From: Mytilus californianus
Lineage: Eukaryota > Mollusca > Bivalvia > Mytilida > Mytilidae
Length of the DNA stretch: 64,000 nucleotides
Direction: 5' to 3'
NCBI RefSeq assembly: GCF_021869535.1
Contig: NW_026262734.1
Location: 77,376,339-77,440,338 of the forward strand
Part shown: positions 23,577 to 33,300 of the stretch, piece by piece
Layout of the letters: each line of letters opens with the position of its first letter
Numbering within the stretch: the stretch's first letter is position 1
Position numbers and translations under genes: made by a program
The notes under the pieces: generated by a model
Databases searched by the model: none
The model's input: only the letters and a program-made list of their open reading frames with translations
What the model was told of the DNA's origin: nothing

Positions 23577-23655
23577 ATGAATGTAGAATATTTCCTGCTT
23601 ATTTGTTTTACGTACCTCACAATAATATTAAAAGAAATTTACAGTGAAGAAGGAG
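23577..23655 (+). CDS. Gene A exon 1, signal peptide
   Basis: ATG at 23577 opens MNVEYFLLICFTYLTIILKE then IYSEEG and ends in phase 1 at GGAG|GTAAGA. The hydrophobic core FLLICFTYLTIIL is typical of a secretory signal. The next exon continues the frame (GTT, Val). Confidence 0.75.
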
Positions 23656-26600
23656 GTAAGAATTAGTTAAACATGACATCTTAGAATATATATTCAGTTG
23701 ACAAGTAAAAAGTATTACAATAATACCGAACTCCAAGGCAAATTCAAAGAGGGGAAAAACTGACAAAAAAAGACATTATCATTCAACGGAACAAATGAAA
23801 AACAACAGCCATGTTTCTAACTTGGTTAAGGCATTTTACGAAGAAAATTGGTGGTTAAACCTGGTTTTATAGATAGCTTAACCTTCCACTAGTTAGGCAG
23901 TTGTTATATGCACAACATTTGTCATTTTAGTGCACAGTCAAAAAAGGATATAATTTAACTTCTATCTTTCAAATTTCATATTTCAATTCCATGCTTGATA
24001 AAAAGAATAACCATGTATATTAGTGGTAACTGTATTGAAGAATGGATTATTTGGTACATATAGTTGTGTGTACTTATCAAGTTAAATTAGGACTGGCGTC
24101 ATTATTTGGTTTAAGTTGGTGTAGATACAACATGGTTATCACTAAAAGGCCCCTACACCAGAAAAATTGTGAAAAAATGTAGAAGAAACTATCCAATAAC
24201 TTCCATCCACACGTACTTTCCGAAAAGGCAGAAACATAGATTGCGCTTATTAGATTATTGAGATTGGAGCCACACATTGTATTTGAATACGTAACGGGTT
24301 TACATGGTGATTTAATACTCAACTCTCTCAGCTGTTGTAATAGTGATTTGATATTTCGTATTATCATTTCCAGTTTTCTGTGGTGTAAAGTCCAATCCAG
24401 CTGTGTTCGGAAAAGATGTCAGTATATCCTGCATATACAATGGTTCAAATACTTGTATTGAATACCGTACAAGAACGTGGACGAAAGGACAAAACAAAGA
24501 TTTTCTTATGATGGATGGCCTTCCAACACCTACAGCAGAAAGATATAAGGAAAATGTCCTATCCTGTTCAGAAGTCGAACTAGAAATATCGAATTTTTCT
24601 TCAGATGACTTAAACAAATACTACTGCTATATTGATTTTCAAGAATGTGAATTATCATTAAACTTAGATGTAGATAAGTTTGAATGTAAGTAAACGTGAC
24701 AAATATGAACTTACATTGTAGTTTTATCTTCAGATACAAATACATGCAAATACATTATAAGCCGGTCAGTCTAAATATCGAAAAAAAAATGTAATTCAAT
24801 ATTTATCAACGAATGAAATTTGTACGTATACACATTGTGTATACTTACAACGATATCAAATTAAACGTGTTGGTTTTCTAATATATCTCTTTATGCAGTG
24901 CCGTTGAAAGTAGAATAACAAAAATACCAAACTCGTAACAAATTCAGAACGAAAAGTCTCTTATCTTATTGCAATATCAAAAAGCCAACGACTGGAAAAC
25001 AACTGTCATATACCTGACTTGGTACACGCATTTCTTTACGTAGGCAATGATGGATACAACCTGGTTTTATTACTAGATAAACATCTCACTTGGATAACAG
25101 TCGAATAGAATTCAATCATATTGACAACAATGTTAGAGCAGAACAAACCGACGTAATAGGTAATAATGTCAAAAATCAGGGTACAGCAGTCTCGTTGTGT
25201 TATAGTCTATATAACAATAAAAAAACAAAGAAAAACAAAATGGTATAAAGACACTCTATGGACAAGGCATATAAGCCAAAAAAAAAGACAATAATCCAAA
25301 AAACCACCGTAACACACTAACACAATACAGTCGCTTGTAGTTTTATGAATGTACCTTTGTCTCTACTGCCAGCACATTATGTAATGGCATTATTGGAATA
25401 TTGAAGCATGAACACAATTTGTTATGCTTTCATGATAGAATATAGTAATTACTGCCATATAACATGTGTGTATATATTGTATATGAAGGCCTCAGGGAAG
25501 ATTGGTAATTGTAACTAACTGTGTTTACCCTCTTTAAATAAAGAATTTATTATTATTATTATTATTATTATGTACATTCAAAACACAGATTGCTGACTCT
25601 CCAGAAAACAAAGTAATCTGCATATTTTAATTTGACGACCTGATGACAAACACATTAAAAAACATAATTATGTAAAAATTGATTTTTACCTCAATAAATT
25701 TGTATTTTGTTTTTCGCAGATTATCCTCATGGTGATGAAATAAAAACAAATCACTTCATATTTAATGAAGAATCCTCCTTCTTTCTGGATATGTTTCCTG
25801 TTTACCCCAGCCCAATGTGTACAGTATTCTATGGGTTGAGTATCTTAAATGGATATACGACTGATTTACTATTTACTCATAAATAGATATAAGAAGATGT
25901 GGTATGAGTGCCAATGAGACAACTCTCCATCAAAGTCACATATTTGTAAAAGAAAAACCATAATAGGTCAAAGTACGGTCTTCAACACGGAGCATTGGCT
26001 CACACCGAACAGCAAGCTATAAAGGGCACTAAAAATGACTAGTGCAAAACCATTCAAACGGGAAAACCAACGGCCTAATCTATATAAAAAACGAGAAACG
26101 AGAAACACTTATGAACCACATCAACAAACGACAACTACTGAACATCAGGTTCCTGACTTAGGACAGGTGCACACATATATTTTTTTAATTTATGTTTTGG
26201 TAATTTAAGGCATTAAATAAAGTAAATACGAATATTTGTTCTTAGGAGACAAAGCTTCGTTAGAAAAAGTCCGCTTACTTTATAGTATTACCATTTTTAG
26301 TGGATGACAGAATCTTGGTCCAAACTCTAATTAACATATGTACTAGGATTCATGTTGATTTGACTACAACCTCATGGTACATTACGTCAGTCAAAACCTG
26401 AGTTTTGACTGGCTGTGGATTTGCAATGGCGAGCAATATATGCATAGAAAAAGACGCTTATCATATCAATGCACCCAGTCATGCTCCTTTCCGATGTCAT
26501 GCTATTCACTAAATACATGTAGGTGTTTGCTTTAAATCTTTTTGGGTATCTTTGATCATGCATTCCAGGCTTTTTCCAGGCCGTTAATTTTCTCGTTTGA

Positions 26601-27258
26601 ATTGTTTTAATTTGTCATTTTTGGGGTCTTTTTTAGCTGACTATATTGTAAGGCCGTACGGTGAGCTAAAGTTGTTAATTTTCGTGTCATTTGGTCTCTT
26701 GTGAAGAGTTGTCTCATTGGCAAATCATACCACATTTTCTTTTTTATATTATAAATGTTTTGATTCAAACATTCCTCATGATGGTAAATACAGCAAATCG
26801 TTGATGTTAAAAGTTTTTTTTTCTATACTTATCATCTCAAAAACAATAATAACAAACATGTTTATTTCATAGATATAAAACAATATTTGAGAATATGTCG
26901 CTTTCAAAGTACAGTATTGATTTAATTTACAGCTGATCATTTTTGTAATGTTTGTTTTATCTAGATTGAACGAAACGCTAGATCAAACTAACATTTACTA
27001 GAATATTTCAGAATAAGCTAATGACAGACTTTTTAGATCAGAAAACACGTAGAATTGGATACTTTCATCAATCAAAACTGTACCTGGATTTCTAGGCGTC
27101 TCGGAAAATCTGTCCGATAACGGCAAATGCAACTTGCAAAATAGGTCAAACACAAATTTCTCTCTTGAAATTCGAACTAAAAAACTGTTCGGGTGAGTTT
27201 TCTAGATATATTTTACACAGTATTTATAGCCTGGCATGATAAGTGGATCATATACATG

Positions 27259-27335
<77 letters not shown>

Positions 27336-30300
27336 ACTGAATAATAGCCAACGATAAATCTTACGGGGCGAAGGATCATATAAATATGATACAGTACACT
27401 ACAAAATATAATATATAACCAGTCTAAAAGGGTACAACATCACCAAAAAATTACAATAAACGAACAAATGTAACTATAAATATTTCGGATAACAGATATC
27501 CGAGTATATATATATATATATATTAAAAAGTTTTAAATTTTGTCCACGCTGTGCATATATATATATATTCCTTAACAAATTGGTATTATTACAAAACCAC
27601 TTGAAAGAAGTAGATCTTGATCAATCTCAATCAAAGCTAATCTCATTACAGTAAAAATATAATTACATTGAAACTAAATATTCCTATTTTAAATATGATC
27701 ATTAATTTCGTCATTTAAATCGAATACCGTATTCTAAAAATGTGTTGATATATTGTCACCTACAGACTTAGGTATCTGTATGATTTCAATTCAACCCCCT
27801 AAAATTTTACAAAAAATAAAAACTCGACCTCTTTACGGACTATACTACTAATATCGTTCAAAATTGAATGCTGGTTACATGCCTTTTTTACCATATTTGT
27901 CTATGATGACGATAAAGATGAACATCTCTTTCATTTGTATGGTCTTTGTTGATACTACTTAATAATAAACTCAATACAATTGTTTTTACACTTGCAATTG
28001 ACACTGATAAGCAACACTGTGTTACAAATACGATGATTCTAGTTTCAAGAATGCTAACATTAGTAGAGACATACTGTTTACACAATCCCATTTCATAGGC
28101 AGAATACATCTAATCACTATACACTTTGACGATTAAACGACTAAACTCATCCACAAATTGTAGTATTGCCATCAATAATCCAGTTTTCGCTACAATATCT
28201 CAGTGTCATATTACAATTATAATAGATAAATGTAGCACAAGTCTAATACTTGCTATTTTTCTACTTCGTACTTCGCTGATTAAGTCATTTTACATTGGAT
28301 AGATAATTTTGCAATAACACGACAATTGATGGACCCATAGCGAAGTTTGAACTTCGTTTTTTATTTCTTTTTATCTCGTGTGTTAGAAAGTCGTTGTGTG
28401 CTGTTCCGGAGGCATCATCGTTGGAGCCAGTTCTGGTATAAGGTCGGGTTAAGGATAACCACTAATTTTTAGGCTGCGATATTAGTATTCGGTTGTATAT
28501 TCACTGACTTGACTGGTCCTGACTTCCTATTCATAGTCGAATGACTTTTAAATTTTATCAAGTGAAATTTATGATTGAGTCAGACAAAGGAGATCTAATA
28601 AGTAGAAGGCGATCATGTATGTACTAAGCAGTTGTGGAAGATCTCTGGTTTCCTACTAGATTATTTTCTTCTCAATATATCTGTCAATTTACTTTAAGAC
28701 TGTTGCATACTTTAAATGTTAAAGTATATTAGGTCAGTAAAAGGAGGCGACTTTCCGTAAGTATATGATATGCAGATGCTGTTAGCATTGGGAAAACGCA
28801 TTTCCATGGATTTATCTCAGCTCACTTCTTAAGACCCCTTCCACTGCCTTAGAAAGTTTATTATTGTTACATGTTTAAATCTCAGCCTTTGCCAAAGATA
28901 TCAAAAACAAAACCGACAAGTGTTGGATGTGTGTTTAAAAATATTTTGAATTTGGTATCATATACATTTTATACTCGCTTCTCCACTCATTAAATTGTAT
29001 ATACAAAGTTTTACTAAGTTTTCTTTTCTTGTTAGTAGTTCCATTGCCACAAGCAAATAAATGCCATAGTTATTTAGAATTTCTAAACATTTTTGATTAA
29101 ATATCAACCTTTAATTTCCTTACTATTTTAGACATAGAAGAGCAAGTATCCTTGACACTGAACTCGACAGAGAAGACGATTTTATGTATTTTAACTGTCA
29201 TCTGTCTTGCACTTGTCCTTTGGAGCATGTGTCGAAACAGGACTCTGATACAAAAGACTTGTAATTAATATTTATTTTATAACATATGCACAGACGAATG
29301 ATTTGGAAGAAAATCGCATTTTAAGAACTCCGATATACTGATTATTTGATTACATATTGGTTAGAGTCGTGTCGAATATTTTTTAAACCTTTCTTCTGAA
29401 TGATGAAAATGACCGATACAAATATTTGTTCAAGACATGTTGTAAAAAACACTATTCAACTTTTAATCTAATACAAAATTATAGTGCATTATAGAAACAA
29501 ATGCAAAAATAACACGTTTATAAAAATACATGTGTGTGTTCTTTCTCTGACAGTAATTAGTCTTACTTCGGAATAGACAAACTGTTAACAAAATTATCTC
29601 TAATCAATTCGTTCCTATCGTTTATCTTCAAATTATATGGAAATTATTATCTCATTGGTGTGCTCCTGACCAAAACCTGGCTCCAACAGAGTTTTTAGGA
29701 GACAAAACAAAAACATAATATTGACGCTACATATATAAGTGTACGTTCAACATTACGCATCGGTTGACCGTTATGTTGTGTCTGTGTTTCAACTCACTTG
29801 CGAAATGCTTTTGCGATTTTAGATGTTTTGACACCACAAAAGCCGTATTATCTGTAAAAGTATCGGTTATGACTTTTGGAATGACTGTAAATTAAAATGG
29901 TGGGTGATGCATGCATGGCAATAGTCTTTTACCCGTCGAAGCCCCTGTTCGAAGTCTTCCGATATTTTCCTTATCTTGATTAGACTCTTCTTAATGAATG
30001 TATGACATTTTAAATACCGATTAACTACTCTTGTTTCCAATTTACGTCAATCATGCATATAAGCAGAGATGGCAATTTTATTTTACTTAAATAGGTATAA
30101 CAATATATTTATATTAACTCGGTGATAAGAAAAATAAGAAATAATTAGGCATTGCTCTCTGAGCAACAATCCACATGATTATGTTAAAATATATTGTACG
30201 TTAATTGAATACAATCGAATATTTTTTAAACCTATCTTCCGAATGATGAAAATGACCGATACAAATATTTGTTCAAGACATGTTGTAAAAAACACTATTC

Positions 30301-33300
30301 AACTATTTACAATAGTGGTTATGATGGAGTATGTGTGATAAGTAGTTGTTATGTGTTTAATGTTGCACAAATACCTGGGTAATGGTTTTGAAGATAAATA
30401 TGAGGATCGTCCTCCAATTTATTTTTACAACAAACTTCTGTGTCATTGAATCGTATTGACGTGTATAACATCTTTATAAATATAATTATAATAAAGAATA
30501 CTTCTCCTTTCTTTTATATTTGAGGTCTCTTCTTGCTTAATTGTGTTTATTTCATTATAAATTTGTTATTTCAGACAAGGAACTTTCCAACCGGAATGTA
30601 TGGGACAGTCGGCGACCATTGTTAGCTATATTGGCAACATTTGGATCGATGATTTTTGATATTCTAACATTCACAAAAAAAGGTAAGCGTTTCAACCCAA
30701 ATTATTTAACAGGTAACTAAAAATATATTTTATCAGGGTCATTAGATGTAAAAAAAAGTTATAATAAACTGAATCAGTCAGGAGCCTGTTTTTCAATGGT
30801 TGTTGTGTAACATATTTGTTTTTCGTTCAATATTTTGTACATATATTAGGCAGTTAGTTTTTCGTTTGAATTGTTTTACATTTGTCATTGCAGGGCCTTT
30901 TATAGCTGACTATGCGGTATGAGCTTTGCTCATTATTGAAGGCCATACAATGTCATATAGTTTTTAATTTCTGTGTCATTTGGTCTCTTGTGGATAGTTG
31001 TCTCATTGGCAATCATACCACATCTTCACATTTTTATATAGATAGCCGTTTCCGGATTTCTCCGTAATTTTGTTTCTCTCAGTTTAACATATAACAAAAA
31101 AAACTGAGTAAAAAACATAACAAACGACCATCTTTGAAAAAGTCTAGTATTGATTGTTAAAAACGAAATCCTACTTCTATATTATGATTGACTGACTTAA
31201 ATGATTGTTGCTTTTCTTGTGTTTACCATATTTATTTATATTGAGACTTTCTACATGATTTTATATTTTGTTTAATAGTGATTGTTTTGTTGTTGTTGTT
31301 TTGACAAGTAATGCAAATATAACTTTGTATCCATTCCATCTGACTTGATATAAATGATACCATAGAAACAGTTAAAAATGTATGCCTGCTTCATATCCTG
31401 ATTTACGTCAATCATGCATACAAGAATAGACGGCAATTTTACGATGATATCTCGGCTCAGATCTTAAAATCGACAAAACGAATAGATTGAAAAAAAGCTT
31501 TTCAACAAAACAGAAGATTTCAGCCTCCTAAGTGAAATGAAGTGTGAACTTTACATTTACATGTACGACATTCCAGCAGCTCTTGTATGTGGAATATAAA
31601 TCTCCCACTATATACGACATTCCAGATCTTTCGTTACGTATCATGATGTCCTTGATGAAAGGTTACTGCTAACATGGAAGCTATTAACCTTAAGTCAGGG
31701 ATTCCAAGCGGAAAAATTCAAATAATCACTTTGAAAACTTTACGGACGCTGTCATGAGTTGGTTGAAAGATATAGAATAACTGTTTCACAGATGGCTATG
31801 AATATGTTCCAATTGTCGATAACACAATTATGACTTCTTTTTCTAGAATTGGAAATCACAAAATGACATTTATCACCAAATTTGTACTTACAGTAGCCCG
31901 ATGGTTTTCACATGTGGATCAGAATTAGCTTACTACTTACGAGTACCTGAGTTTTCTTCTAGTTTGTATAAAAGTGGTCCGTGTTTCTCTTGATTGTAAA
32001 GCTTTGTTACTTGGACATTTTAGATAAATTTTGTTTTCTCAAATTTCACAGTCGGTCAATATTAAGGGTTAGAAAATTTACATAACCGATGGTTTATTTA
32101 TCTGATAGTGTCGTAGCGTTAGAAGAGACTAAATAACTAACCCGTTTTTGAGTGAAGCCTTATGACTTGAATTAACTCATCACTGTATTTTATAGAAGAA
32201 CGATTGGTGTCACATGTGGAGAACCATCTGCTTGCCCTTTCGTAGACCTTATATAACTCCCGGTTTCTGGTGGAGTTTTTTTTGTTGATAAGTCTTTAGT
32301 TTTATTTTTATGTTGTGTTAATACAATGTATGTAGATTGTTGTATGTCTTTTCGTCGTTTTTGATTTTTTTGTCATGGCGTTGCCAATGTATTTACGACT
32401 AATGTGTGTATATATTCATTTTGGCATCTTCTGCCAATATTTTCACAAAATCTCGATTGCTTGAAATCAACGAAAGTTAAAAAGAACAATGAAATTATAT
32501 CTGAGTCTACTTCCTATTTATATCGTGATAAGTGTTTCAGTTCAGTTTTCTGTATCAATGTTTGTAGATGATTGTTTGTCGTCTAGTCCCTTTTTTATGT
32601 ATGGTATTGTTTATATGAAAATAAGGAGAGGGGATTAACATACACAGTTTTCTACAGCGCTGTATGTAAGTGTCTTTATAATAATATGGATAAATGGCCA
32701 ATGAAAACTATCCACTTTAGTCCAAATAGCATGCTTGGAGATAAACAACTGTAATACTCAGCCATAATCAGTTTAAAAAATGATAATTTAGAAGATTAGT
32801 ATGGAGCACAAATACATAGCATAAAAACAAAAGTCATAAGCCACCGATCTAAGCGTACTTACTGTTATTGTAGGCTACCTTTAACCCAATGCCACTAATA
32901 CATAATAAATAATGTTAGATGTCTTCTCTGCGTTATTAATTTTTTGTTTGCAAATTGTGTTACCATAATTAAATAAGGATACATGTTCTGTGATGTTGGT
33001 GAGCCGCCACTTCGTTGTCAATCCTACATCTACTTTTATTCGTATTGTACCGATGTTTAATAGCAAAAAGTCTTTTGTATACTAGTATTATTGTTTATTT
33101 TAGTTGAAGATAACTAAACGCTAATTATCTGTTTTGGTCTTGCACTTTTGTTGACCTTTGCGTCGTTGGTTCTTGTCAGTAATACGCCTACTATTAGCAT
33201 ATGCGAAGGAGTCAGAAAATCTTGTAAGTATATACACAAATCGGGTATTGCTTTGAATTTCACTTATTCTAAAAAAAAAATGTTCTGTATTCTTAGTTAA

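Noticed and set aside
27097..27192. Alternative frame of gene A exon 4 (VSENLSDNGKC...)
   Set aside because: It is open and has glycosylation-like sites, but it ends in phase 2 and cannot join the TM exon in its hydrophobic frame; the chosen frame matches the gene C cysteine spacing.
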